Origin: Manduca sexta
Lineage: Eukaryota; Arthropoda; Insecta; Lepidoptera; Sphingidae
Direction: 5' to 3'
NCBI RefSeq assembly: GCF_014839805.1
Contig: NC_051140.1
Span: forward strand, 8,515,826-8,579,825
Length of the DNA stretch: 64,000 nt
Positions 35,670 through 48,021 of the stretch are shown in pieces (the first letter of the stretch is position 1; each line of letters begins with the position of its first letter). A model generated the notes under the pieces. It was given only the letters and a program-made list of their open reading frames with translations, ran no database searches and had not been told where the DNA came from. A program made the translations under genes and the position numbers.

Positions 35670-36360
35670 GACGGTCAAAGGGTCCACCCTTAGACAAACC
35701 CGTTTGACCAGTTCTTCGTGGGAACTGTTGTCCAGTGCTGTCTGCTTGTTACTTGCGGCCATTGTCTGAGCTCACCTTCAATAGCCAAGGGTGGCTTGCA
35801 CTTGTCCGGAAGGGTGGAATAATGAAGGGACAGCTTGAGACAGTATACACAGGGCTGCCTGTAGTGTCGAGTATAACTAATGGTAATTGTTGTCAAGTTA
35901 AAAAAGTTAAAAAATGATTTTGAAAAAAATAAGTGTTAGTATCAGTCGGAAAACCTTTATCTATGTTAGGTTATAGAGTAAATGTTAATATTATTTGAAA
36001 ATTCTATAGTACATAGTACTTAAAATTATTTTGGTACAGGAATTTAATACACGTAGGTAGAAACCGTAGTACCTACTTATGTACTTAATGCCTATAAGCA
36101 TTTAGATTAGTCGAAAAATAAGCAGTCATTTAATAAAATAACTATAAATAATATATTATGCGATGTACTACTTACGTCCCAACAGCTATCTAATATTTTT
36201 ATCCAACGCTCTTGGCGGCCGTGTGTCACAATAAAATTGCCATACCTTTAGTATCATTGCCGACATGCAAATAAAGGGTCATTTGTCCTTTCTCACACTG
36301 CGAAGTGGTCAAACTGGTTTGCGGACGAACCCTTTGATTAAAGGACATTACTGTCTTCCC
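35670..36360. repeat. Diverged inverted-repeat pair about 0.6 kb apart
   Basis: At about 35675-35720 the plus strand reads 'caaagggtccacccttagac' and 'aaacccgtttgaccagttct'. The reverse complement of about 36300-36350 reads 'caaagggttcgtccgcaaac' and 'cagtttgaccacttcgcag'. This may be the ends of a non-autonomous DNA transposon or two inverted copies of one repeat. Confidence 0.45.
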
Positions 36361-37054
36361 AGGCCATTGTCCACGGAACTGGTTTTAAAAACCATGCGAA
36401 AACTAAACGTTTCATCAGGATGTGTTTTGCAGTAAAGCATTGATAATAATAGCAGTTTGTACTGCAGTCTGTTCCATTTATTCCTCAGCGAAGTGGTAGG
36501 AATAATAATTATTTGCGTAAGAGACAAGATGAATATAAAAAGCTTCGTTGTAAGTTAAAAATGTAAGTGCCTACCTAAATAATTTCAAAAACAATTTACT
36601 ATTATAATAATAAGTACGTATGGGAAATTACTTACTTAGCACCTTATTACTACCGCCCAATCTTCGTGGAGGGCAACCAAGCGGTTATGTTGATGTCTCA
36701 CTGCCTTACCAACCTGTGTTACTGCAAAGAAGAAAATCTAATGTAAATTTATTTAATAATTTTATAAGTACTTAATGATTTCTTATGTTTACAGTTTACA
36801 CGAAAGTTAGAAATTAAAATAATTTGTTTTTTTTTTTTATTATTTTATCGCGGTATTTTATATTACTTATAATAGTATTTCACAGCTTCCATTCCGCGAC
36901 CATGAAAATCTCTGAAACACTAGGAGGAAAATAATATAAAAAACCGCCATTAAATAAAAAAAAATGGTTTATTTCAATTTTATACTTACTCTTCAAGTGC
37001 ATTCGTTAAAATAATATTAAATATGTTACCTTCTTCTGAGACAGGATCGGTGGC

Positions 37055-37205
37055 ATAATTTTATTGTGGTACGACTGCCGTGTTGAGATCTCGGGATCGC
37101 TCCCCGGGTCGGGTACTAGTGATATTAAATGTATCTGCTCAGAATTAGCCCGGAGTCTGGAATAGAGCCCCGAAAATAGCAATAGGCTTATCCCCTATTA
37201 CATGT
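37055..37205 (+). mobile_element. S1 SINE
   Basis: Begins near a tRNA-like 'ggtacgactgccgtgttgag' with a B-box-like 'gggatcgctccccgggtcgg', then 'gtctggaatagagccccg' and 'caataggcttatcccctatt' as in the other S1 copies. Confidence 0.65.
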
Positions 37206-38676
37206 GACATAAACTAGTTGAAAAGTTGGTATAACGACATCTTTGTCTGTAGGAAAAAGAAAATCGGCGTGATGTTATGTAGCCATGTATTAGACTATGA
37301 CCTACTTATTAGGAAACTGCGTTAAATAGGTACTTTCTAAATTAAGTGATTGAGGAGCTGCTGACAAGTCGCCACACGGATATGGCAAGGTCGTGCAGTT
37401 TTGAAATATTCCGCACGAATCGGCACTGTTAGGGTAATTGTTGTAAAGGAATCCTGATTTGGGTATGCGATGTGGTAACAGAATTCTTTAAGAAGTATGC
37501 AAGGAGGCACTTTCGTATTAGGTACATATTATCAACGCGCCTACTTAACGAGCCTATTTTGCCGTTTCGTTCGTTTCGTTTTCGTTTCCGTTCCCTCATC
37601 AGAGTTGTGTGGTGTTCTGTCTAGGATATTAAGGTCGCTTACTACTACGTACTATTAATAACTAAAATTATTAAACTTGCAAAATAAGAAATGGATGTTG
37701 ATTTTCACCGTCAACCTTTTTGGAAAATAATTTCAACTACACCCGTAGTGCTCTGATCGGTTAACATCAAAATGATAACTACTCGCCCACCCTCAATCTA
37801 TTCCGTCCGTGCACCCTACTAGTTCTTTTATACCTAGTTTCAACATTCACATGTTTGTTTGATGTAGACATCAGGGTAGACCTCTTCAGAATTTAGATTT
37901 TAGTCTCAGATACACCATGCCAGAAAATTATAAAATAAAATCCAGGTTAAAATTAAATTACGATTGCTAGACCAAGAATGTGATACTTTAAGTTTATTGA
38001 TTAGTCGTATAAAAATCTTCAACATCTATTATAGTTAATTGTATTAATTTAGATATAAATAAAATAAAACAAAAATTCAAAGTAAAACATTGCCCACTCA
38101 AAATAAAAACAGTTTTGTCGGGGCAGGACAGATATTGCAATGCCTTTGCATGTCTAAGATGCCGCGCAGTGTAAAAAAAATTGGGCGGGGACACGCAACC
38201 CCTTTCAAAACTTGTAGTCGATTGTAAAGGGTTTGAGATGACAATTGCAATCTTATTTAAACTTTGTTGTTAGTTTGATACGATTTGTCGTAGTGTACAC
38301 ATCACATATTCGATTTGTATCGAACTTTTAAAAGTTTGACAAAAATAAAACTCTGCATTTTTCTGGTGATGGTTATTTATTAGGATAACATTTTGGAAAG
38401 GTAAGCCAAATTAAATTACTATATAATGATATGCTAATATAAAAATATTTTGGTTACATATAATAATTTAATTGATAACATTATTATACTTTAAAACATC
38501 TTTAGGGTTTATCAATTTAAAATATCTATTCTACAATGATTCATATTGGTGTTAAATATGTGAATGAAACAGGATGTATCGATGAAATGAATCAGTTTTA
38601 TCACCTTGCTCGATTACATATTTTTTTTTATTTTTTTTTGCTTTTACTATTTTTTTGTTAATTTATCATCCTTTTT

Positions 38677-40776
38677 TTATTCGGGCTCGTTCATTCTAAG
38701 ACGCGCAAAGTCTTCGAAAACAATGTTATCTTCTTCTTCGTTGGTATAAAGTGTGTTTTCGTAGCGATGTCTTTCAATGGACTGCATCTTCTTCATTGCG
38801 TTAAAACGCTGTCGCTCAACAGTGCCTGATGAAAAATATATCTCGTTTATAGTTACATTGTTAGTGTCCGTTTAATATGGAAATTTTTAGCAGCTCATCA
38901 AACATTAGTAGAAAGCCATTATTTAAAATCCTAAGATATAAAGTTGAGTTCCAAATACCTACGTAAATTATATATCAAAATATATAGATGTACTTAAGGA
39001 ACAATAAAATTAACGTAAAGCACTTAGGTATAACCTTCAGCAGGGTGCAACAGTTTGAAAGGCACGTCAGTAACAAGCTCTCCTCCAAGGGTTCCGCAAT
39101 TCAACTTGACTCGCACTGTGTAGGACACAACGATACCAATGGCGTCAGACGGACATTTTCCCTCGGCAACCAGAGTGGAACTAGCCAGATTTACGTCGTC
39201 TTCCTTCAGATGACCGTCCAATGCCACACCTAAAATCCAATGAGATATTAAATTATTTTACTTCTTTAGTAAAATAGATGATGCAGAAATTGTATTTTAA
39301 AAAATATGCCCAATAGTAAAAATATTCTCTAAATACCAACCGCGCACATCCTTGCTATTGCGTGCCAAAGGAACCAAGTAGAAGGTTTTGGATAAGCTAG
39401 CCCCAGGTGTAACTGGGCATCCTTCACGACTCTCCAAGGAAGCAACATGACGGCTGAATTGTGAGTTGATCATAGTTATCTCGACATGCTGTACAACAAT
39501 ACAACGGATGCTTCGGACAGATTTTCTGGAGTTGTTTGAAATTATAACATTAGCAGCAAGTTTCTCCCCGTGGTAGTAAATTTCCCTGTCGAGGGTCACT
39601 TCAAGAGTGATCTTTCCGTTGCTGAAAGTAAATCCTTTGCTCACAAGAGAACTTGGGAGGCGACGTCCGCGAGATATCGGGGCGTGTTGTAGCTATAAAA
39701 TAAAAGAAAAAAGAATAGTATTACCAGACTTAGCATTGTGCATTAGTAATTAATCCTCTATCTATTCTACATAATTATTTTACATGCCTTTTTAATAGCC
39801 AGTGTAACAGAGCTTCTTTTGTGGCTTTTTTGGTCTTCCTGTTCAGCAACGTAAGTCCTTACGCAGTATTCGACACCCATTGGTTTACCTTGATCTTCTT
39901 CAGCAGGTTGCAGTGTTACCTAATTCACATATATTATGGTTAGTTTTTCTTGTCGTTGCACTTCATACGACCAATAAGATTGTCGTAGGGAGAACAAACT
40001 CCGACTTTTGTAATTTCCATAGCGTACATAATATTCCTATGGCAGTGTGGATTGTTCACGTCGGTCGTGAATCTATGTTATTATTTACCATCAGACGATC
40101 GACGAACTCGTTTGCCTTTTCCTACCTTAAAAAGTTTTTCTTTTCGGACCGATGATATCACAGATCCGGAATTCTCTTCTGCCCCCATTCCGTCTCGTTA
40201 TCATTTAAGATGACAAGACAGTACCGATTCTTATTGGAGTAGAACTTTGTATTGCTTTGATCAAAATTCAACAAAATGTAAAATTTACCGAGCTGGGTGC
40301 CATTTCCGGAAAGCTGAATGTAAAAGGGTAAGCATTGGGACCGAGCTTCTTTAGTAATTTTTCCTGGACTGGAGTCAATTCCATTTTAGCATTCACCATA
40401 GGCACGACTTGGTCTTGTCCGATGACCATTTCCTTAGAAAATTTCACTCCCATCACTTCATCCTCTTCCCGACCATAGCGGTAGGTTGTCACCAGCTGTT
40501 CAAGGAATAGAAGCACGTCAGTATAACACGTCATTTATGAATGTTCTACTAGCACATAACACCACATTTGAATACCTGACTATAAACTTTTCTTCCTTTT
40601 AGATATTCGGTATCGACCACCACAACTCCATCGACGGGATCGCAGTAATCCATATGATCAATGAAGTCGCGTTTGCCAAGGTAAACAGTGACTTTTCCAT
40701 TTGGAGTAGTTTTTTTAAATACTTTTACAGCAACAACAAAAGCCAATGAAAGGTAATCCAACATTTTAGAGGACAT
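38677..40776 (-). CDS. Arr2: Visual arrestin, phosrestin-1 / Arr2 type, 6 exons, 411 aa
   Basis: Exons: 40776-40576, 40495-40289, 39919-39788, 39692-39341, 39229-39035 and 38825-38677. Phases are 0,0,0,1,1, and all residues around the junctions fit the family. The protein contains [77 protein letters not shown] followed by REIYYHGEK, and [20 protein letters not shown]. Arr2 binds light-activated, phosphorylated rhodopsin in photoreceptors and ends signalling. KKMQSIE around Ser378 matches the site phosphorylated by CaMKII in fly Arr2. FEDFARLR (399-406) fits the F-x-x-F-x-x-x-R adaptor-binding motif of arrestins. Oddities: the intron after exon 3 uses a GC donor, and the N-terminus is about 12-16 residues longer than in fly Arr2. 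Pex7 lies upstream, divergently transcribed. Confidence 0.95.
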
Positions 40777-40834
40777 TTATATGGAGCCTAATAGAAGGAA
40801 ATTGCACAATCAGATATTAGAATTAACTGAAGGG

Positions 40835-40841
40835 TTATAAA
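40835..40841 (-). promoter_or_regulatory. TATA-like box of Arr2
   Basis: On the minus strand TTTATAA lies about 60 bp upstream of the start codon at 40776, so the 5' leader would be only 30-40 nt. Confidence 0.5.
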
Positions 40842-41336
40842 GGAGGTACTGGACTGTTTGTTTTGAAGCGTTCACAAGAAATGAATATTGCAAGCAAATT
40901 TTCCTCTTATATGGGGGTACATGTGAGGTTTCATGCAGATACGTTTACGGGCTAATAGGATATTGACCGTAGGCGTGTTAATGAGATTATAGTCGTGTGA
41001 CGTATATTCCGTGGGCATTTAAATCGATATGATGGCACAACACTATAGCCATCAAAATTGATGTTTGCTAATGTCACTGGAATGACGTTTTGTTTTGGGG
41101 TATTGTGTTTGACGTACGGGGATAAAAGTTATTTTGCAATTTGTTAATTAATTTATTGTAAAGACATGAACGAAGCTAATAAGAATATTTTTATATCAAA
41201 TACCTAATTAGTTAAACTTGCAAACATGTTGATCGATATTGAATAGCTATAGTGAGTTTATTTTTGTTAATTTTGCTATCTTTATTTAAGATTGAATGGT
41301 CTAATTTTGATATTTTTCTTCAGCTATACGATCAGC
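40842..41336. promoter_or_regulatory. Divergent Arr2 / Pex7 intergenic region
   Basis: Only about 560 bp separate the two start codons, which face away from each other. The Arr2 side has a TATA-like box. The Pex7 side has no clear TATA, and a 3' splice acceptor just before its ATG suggests that its 5' UTR exon also lies in this interval. Confidence 0.55.
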
Positions 41337-44300
41337 ATGCCGACGTTTTTAACGCCGGGGCGCCATGGGTATAGTGTGCGGTTCTCAAGGACTCGCCCTG
41401 ATGCCCTCGCAGTTGCGACAAGTCAATACTACGGGCTTGCCGGTGGCGGAACGCTGTTTTTCTTGGAGTTGGCACCTGATGGAAGCACTATCATAGAAGT
41501 ACAGAAGTTGGAATGGAGTGACGGACTCTTCGATGTGGTGAGACATACCAATAAGATTTAATTTTATTGTCAGTCTCACTGGATAGTTCATTGAAATATA
41601 TATTTTTATATTCTTGTTTATTAAATTGCATGATATTTTAAGTATATCTAGCTGAATCATAAATGAAAGAAGAATGTAAATTGACTATGATAGTCATAAA
41701 TAAATTTCTGAATAACCTATTGTTATAAAGAAATTATATTTGGCTTTAAACAAATATTCATATCATATATATCCTAGTTCAAGCATGTCTACACAACTTA
41801 AAATAATCTTTTATAATATGTTTTAACTCTGCAAAGTCTGGTTGAAACAAAACATTAACAAATATAAGTATATTTCATAAACTCATTTTTCAATTTTGGA
41901 ACAGCTAACAGGCAGTATTAAAAAATCCTAAAAATCATTATATTGATAGATATTCGTTTAATTTTTAAATCATGTTTGGGTTGAAACTCTGATGTGGTAA
42001 AATGTTAAATTGTTATGTAATACAATAGAAAGTCTTGGCATATATTCAAATAGCATATTAATAACAACTTTCCCATATTTCTTATTATTATTTATCATTA
42101 TGTCTTCTTTTATAATTTAACAATATGTGACTTGAATACAAGTATCCATAAATGCCCAATGAATTCTGTGAATACAGCTTTAGAATTATTTTTAAACAGA
42201 AACAATTATGTGGGAATGTATTTGTTATTTAACTGCCACATGAGTCTGTGGTGAAGCCTTACAATGGATAACAGTGCGTACTAACTTACAACACTGCTAA
42301 TGGACTTAGGGGATTATATTTGTATTTATAGTTTATTTCTTCAAACTTAGCAAGTCATTAGAGGTGAATGTATTTAGACCTTATCATTATAATTCTCATA
42401 AAGAAGTTTAATAATTATATATTATTGATGCTTGAAAGGCATATCTAAGTGACGAACATACCGAAAATGAATTATATAAATATTTTGAATCACCATTTTT
42501 TTCTGCATCATTTGATCTAGGTCATGGAGGTCTAGGACAATTTTAATATTAAAAGTAGTTTAATGATATCTTTAAACTATATCTTTAAAATAAATAGTTG
42601 AATTGTTTCTTATTAAAATCAAAACATTAAAGCAATATACTCAAAAAATTACTGATTGTCGCTTAGATATGATATGATGCCTTTCAAGCAACTATATGAT
42701 TTTTGATACAGTAAATTATTTGAATCAAATAAAGTCTATAATATGTAACCTTCTTTAATTGAGTAATTTTATTACATTTGTTTGTTCTTATCAAAGTTGT
42801 AATTCACTGCAGTATTATGTTTTAGTATACATGAATTGATAAAAGTACTCATAAAATTGATAAATAAGAAAATTATAACATAACATGCATATAAAGTTAA
42901 TCTTATTAAAATTTATATTTCAAAAAATATTAACAATATACAAGACTATGATTGATTGATTATAAGAATATAGAGAATATATAGAATATAGATTAATCTC
43001 AAACTTTTGTAGTGTTTGAATAAATATTAACTGGAAAAGAGATATCATTGTACTAAAATGAATTATGATAATGTAAAGACAAAGAAAAACCTTGTTAAGA
43101 TGCTTGCACATACTCTTTATCAATCCTGTGTAAATTCCATCGTATTAGAAGTTGTTCAACATATTTTATTATTATATATATAGGATTGTGCCTAAATCTG
43201 TTTTACTCTTTGAATGGATCATATGGCTTTGTGAAATTATTCATAAATAATGAAATATTTTTAGAAATTTTCTCAATTTATTTGATAAGAATCTGTTGCA
43301 TGGTTTATTTCAATTAAATAAAACCATTTTTTAATTTCTATAACTGAATGAAAACTTCACAATAAAAAAAATAATTAATGTTGCTTTTTTGAAAGTATGT
43401 TATGCATTCTGTTTTGTTAAATTAAATTATTCGGGATGGACTTCCATACACAGATGGGCATTCTCCTTTGTTAAGGAAGAGCGTAGTTGCCAATGATATT
43501 AAAAAAATATATATTTGCCACTAGGACACACAGTCTAAAGACTCCATAATATTGTGTCAATTAGGATGTTTGCATTCTATACTTAATACAGGCTGTCTTT
43601 TTTGTTCCTAATTTTGTTAGTTAATCATTATTTTCACATTTCACATAAAAACACTTTTTTCGATTGATATATTAGGGTTTGGCAGATCTATATTTTTTAA
43701 ATATCATTGATAATTATAGATTATGCTCACTGTATAGGTTGTTTTGTTGTTTATTGAATGAACAATCTTTGTTTAAGGTAAAATAGTTGATGGATAGAAT
43801 AGGTTTGCCTAATTATAAAATTGTTTGTTGTATCCAAGTTATAGTTTACAGTATCATCTAAGTTTTGCCAGCAGGGTCAACTGGATTAATTTTTTTAAGT
43901 AAATCCATTGTATATGCTGGTTTCTATGATCATTGTATTTTTTTTGGAATTGTACTTTTGTTTAACACAAACCTAATCTAAATAGACTGCTTCATAGTCA
44001 AATAAATTTACAAACCAGGTACCCACTATTTTGAAAAGGGTTTACCTAAAATTTACTTTTAAGGTTTAAAATTCCATTACCGACTTTATTTAGTCATTTC
44101 CAAATTGTAAATGAACCTACAAGACCTCCTTTGCTAAGTAGACTACTTAATTCTTGTATAATTTCCAAAAGTTTTCACAATGTGAATGTTTATATTGAAG
44201 TAAATTTCGGACAGTTTAACTTTATAATATTTCGTACATTTCGAAAAATAACCCATACCTTCACCTAACCTTTGCCAAAACCACAACATACGGGGGTAGT

Positions 44301-47300
44301 TTGAAATAGTTGGAGGAGCAAGCATAATATGGAAGCAAAATTCAGACCAAATCAGCTGTAGCTTAAACGACGCGGCTCCGTCAGTTCCTCTGTTTTGAAT
44401 ATATTATTTTATGAATATAGGGATTACCTTCCTATATTCGGACGACTCTGAAGTTCGATCAAGAATGAAAAATTCAAGAACATGAAAATTGTGCAAACTG
44501 ATATGTCAACGGAATTATTCTGAGTTTCCATCAAAGTATCGGAATCTTTAGCCGATAATCATCATCGTTCGTCTCGCATCACCTCGCCAACGCATGTACC
44601 AGCCAATTAGCCAGCCAGCATTCGCCATTAAGGTTACCATACGTATGCCGCAACGCATGCCTGGCACCTTCGGCACTCCTGCAGCGACATCGGCATCAAC
44701 GTCACGGCACGACTGCGCTATAGCCGGTTCATCCACGGGCAGCTCTCGCCGGTTCTCGCGGTATAGCCACGTGACGCACCGAACTCATCGCAACAGCACA
44801 AATTCGGTTTCGACTCACAGGGATCGAACTACCCTCAGTTCCGACTCACTGGAGCTGATTGCGCACGGCCCCGACTTACTGGGACCACGACAATCTGGCA
44901 CTGGCATGTTCGTAATAGTACTAACGCATGGATTAAATGCTCGAAGGCTTGACCAACGGTCTCCGAGGAGGAGGTCTCTGGCGATACTAGTTACACGTAG
45001 CACAACTTTCAAAAACAACGTCCAGCGATTTTGAATGACGATAGCAACATTTGCGCATGTTCAAGTTTTGTATAATATACCAGCTCTGAATATAGACCGT
45101 CGGAGGGGCCGCGGCCGGTAAGGCACAGCATTCCTCCTGCCTAGATACTCGTATGTCTCCCTCTTTTATAGAGGAATGGTACCATTTGTTCTACATTCGC
45201 AATTTTATTTTACTGAATCTGATGAACTGCGTTATTGATTCATAAGAAACAGGAAAGCGCAACTGACTGGTACAAGAAAATTCTCACAATGTCAATATAG
45301 CAAACATCGATAGCAGAAGATTATCATTTGACCTTCAGGTTCCTGAAAGTGATTTGAGGATATATCAACGAAATTCTGCCAAAATACAAAACGTTTCATT
45401 GACAATAATACTGAAATTTTATGAACGTAGTGTAATATGGAGAGAATCCATCTGGAATTTGGATGACAGTACTGTTTGTTATTGTGAGAACGGCATTTAT
45501 TTGTTTTTGTGATAGACATGTTTAACGGCCCATTATTTCGATCAGGATTATCCATGTAGGTATTATTCTAGACATGGTCCGGCACGACAGACAGCGCAGC
45601 GGCGTGTGGCGCGGGCGACGGCGCCGTCATAGTGTGGCGTGCGGGGTGCGCCGCCCCCCTACGCGTGCTGCGAGCACATACCAGCGAAGTATGCTCCGTA
45701 GACTGGCCTAGAACTCATCTGCTCAGTGCAAGCTGGGATACGACTATCAAACTGGTTAGTTGATTTAATACTTAAAAAGATTTTTTCTTTCGTATAATAT
45801 GTCCTCATGTAGCATAAATCTAAAGCCGCGTTTCTACTGTGCAAGTACTTGCAGGCACGTCACGCTTGGGTATTAAAACAATCTGCATCTGAACATACAA
45901 CTTTATGGATGTTCACTTTTCTACTATTCAAGTTGCATGTTCCTAGTTGCGTAATGGAAACGCCGATTAAGCTGCAATACCATAGAAAAAAAAAATCCTA
46001 TATGCAATTATTGTCGAATGTTATTGCAATTATTGGACTGCCACAGTGGTGTAGTTGTAATTGTACATGGTACGAGTACGACTACCGTGCTGAGGTCCTG
46101 GGTTCGAATTCCAGGTCGGGGCAAAATATTTGTGACTGGGTTTTTCCATCTTAAAAGTTACTCAGTCGCAGCTCAGAGTCAGGAACTTGGCGGTGTTATA
46201 CTCCCGTGCCTAAGAAAGCACGTAAAGCCGTTGTTTCTGGGCCTGATCTCTCTCAGATCATGTCAGATTTGCCGTCTCACCGTACTATGAGAATGAAGGA
46301 ACAGAGAGTGCACCTGTGTATTGCGCACACATTTGTGCACTATAATATCTTTTGCGTACCTGGCTTATCTCCGTTCGGCTTGGAGGTTATTATTATTATT
46401 ATTGTCAATTATAGTGGGATCCAGAATCAGAAGCATGTCTGAGCACGTTCGCGGGTCACTCTCAGCTGGTGTACACGGCAGCGTTCTCACCACACTCGCC
46501 CGCGACGTTCGCGTCTGTGTCGGGCGATGGACATCTCAAGCTGTGGACTTGTACGGAACCGGCGAGACCTGCAGCTGTCGTGAAGGCTCATGATGCAGAG
46601 GTATACATTTTCTCGAGCTTTTTTATTTATATTCATAAGTCTGAATATAGTTTAATTGGTATTAGTTATCAGTGGAGAAGGGCGACCTTTTCCGACAAGG
46701 AACCCGACACAATATATAGGTACTATTAGTATGCATAAATGTAGTTTGCAAATCGTTGCAGTGATAATTACATTTTATTTATGAAAGGGAAGCCGGCAGG
46801 AATCAGCTTATATTCACACTTCGCCACTGTTTGATTGTTATCTAATATCAGCAATTACTGGTTCGAATTGAATTTTTTTTTAGTGTTGGATAGCCCACTT
46901 ATAGAGGAAAGCAATAGGCTATGCATCACACTATGACCAGTAGGAGCGGAACATCAATGAAAATTGTTGCAACAACGGGAGAAATTTATTCCTTTTGAGT
47001 GTTTCATTGCGTGCACTGCGTTAAAGTTACGCAAGAATCATGTAGGACAGAATTGTTCCTCATAAAAAGTAAAATAAAAATATATCTTAATTCTTTGTAA
47101 TAAGTAATAGAATAGTCCGTATGTATACCTTTAGTGTATATTAAATGTGTAATTAATAAATAAATCATAATCTGTATAACTTTTACAGGTGTTGTCGTGT
47201 GACTGGAGTAGAACAGAAACTCATGCACTAGCCACAGCGGGCTCGGACGGGTTGGTCAGAGGATGGGACTTACGGAGGCTCACATCCCCAATGTTTACAC

Positions 47301-48021
47301 TGAAAGGTAAGGTTCTTCAGTACAGTTTGTGTGAACTCAGGCTCTCATTAGACTGTGTGAGTTATGAAGAAAACATTTCTAAGTTAAATTTTTCCCTCTT
47401 TGTTTTTTTAGTAAATGCCTAAAATACAATCTCTTGAACTAAATATCTCATATCGTTTAAGTTATTAAAGAAAAAAAAATTAAGAACATTTTTCGCTTTT
47501 CGTTTTTTTAGTACATGCCTTGTATACAATGTTGTTACTGTTGTGTTTTAGGTTGTGAATGCGCAGTAAGAAGAGTGCAGTTTTCGCCACACGCACCATC
47601 TGTCTTGGCAGCGGTTTCGTATGACTTCACAACAAGGTACCTATCAAAATTACCTATATAAAAGAAAAACTGATACTATGGGATAGTATGATTATCAGTA
47701 ATGTTAGAATATATTTTATAATTCACCAAGTATATAATTTTTCATATAACCTATAAAAGCAACGCATTAAAAAATATTGGTTTCTTTGCATATTCAATGT
47801 CTATTCGATGGGTGAGATATAGGTTCTTTATCAATAACTCGCTATATTTTTTTAATTCCAGGATATGGGACCTGAAGCGCGGCTGTGACCCGTTGGAGAC
47901 GATCCGGCACCACTCGGAGTTCACGTACGGGCTCGACTGGAACGCGCTGCGGCCGCACCAGGTGGCGGACTGCGGCTGGGACTCGCTCGTGCACGTCTTC
48001 ACGCCGCGCTCTCTCGCATGA
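41337..48021 (+). CDS. Pex7: PEX7, peroxisomal PTS2 receptor, WD40 protein, 6 exons, 310 aa
   Basis: Exons: 41337-41537, 45572-45754, 46415-46600, 47189-47306, 47552-47636 and 47862-48021. All are GT-AG with consistent phases (0,0,0,1,2). The protein opens MPTFLTPGRHGYSVRFS, with SQYYGLAGGGTLFFLEL and EWSDGLFDV, then WD repeats with SASWDTTIKLWDP, VSGDGHLKLWT, SCDWSRTETHALATAGSDGL, RGWDLR, FSPHAPSVLAAVSYDFTTR and IWDLKRG, ending QVADCGWDSLVHVF. Human PEX7 has 323 aa with the same order. PEX7 is a cytosolic-to-peroxisomal shuttle receptor for N-terminal PTS2 cargo. The ATG lies 13 nt after a good acceptor (ttttcttcag), so a non-coding first exon is likely. Intron 1 is 4 kb, and intron 2 carries a SINE abutting the exon 3 acceptor. 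Confidence 0.96.
41538..45571. other. Pex7 intron 1 with a GC-rich island
   Basis: Strongly AT-rich apart from about 44560-45020, where base composition shifts sharply to GC, with more GC at 45100-45130. ORFs open on both strands of the island (for example 44594-45034 plus) but show no domain. A transposon remnant is the simplest explanation. Confidence 0.5.
46034..46405 (+). mobile_element. tRNA-derived SINE in Pex7 intron 2
   Basis: A full-length-looking SINE: a tRNA-like head with B box GGGTTCGAATTCC (about 46100-46112), a body with 'cacgtaaagccgttgtttct' and 'gagagtgcacctgtgtattg', and an (ATT)n tail at about 46387-46403. It is flanked by 7-bp direct repeats caattat at 46027-46033 and 46406-46412. 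The right duplication ends directly before the AG acceptor at 46413-46414 of Pex7 exon 3. Confidence 0.88.
46870..47010 (+). repeat. Truncated Helitron-like or related dispersed repeat
   Basis: Contains 'gtgttggatagcccacttat', 'ggctatgcatcacactatga' and 'ccagtaggagcggaacatca', a word set I know from abundant lepidopteran repeats. It lies in Pex7 intron 3. Confidence 0.5.

Larger units (their letters stand above)
33930..38676. other. Intergenic, repeats only
   Basis: No supported gene. It contains two copies of the 'ccatgaaa/gcggtttt' MITE-like family (about 34030-34085 and 36840-36960), a pair of inverted repeats at about 35670-35730 and 36290-36350, and an S1 SINE at 37055-37205. Confidence 0.5.

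Noticed and set aside
44594..45034. 146-codon plus-strand ORF in Pex7 intron 1
   Set aside because: No domain, no splice sites in phase with Pex7, starts and ends within a GC-rich patch that also opens on the other strand.
46028..46290. ORF over the SINE in Pex7 intron 2
   Set aside because: Explained by the SINE body; no protein family.
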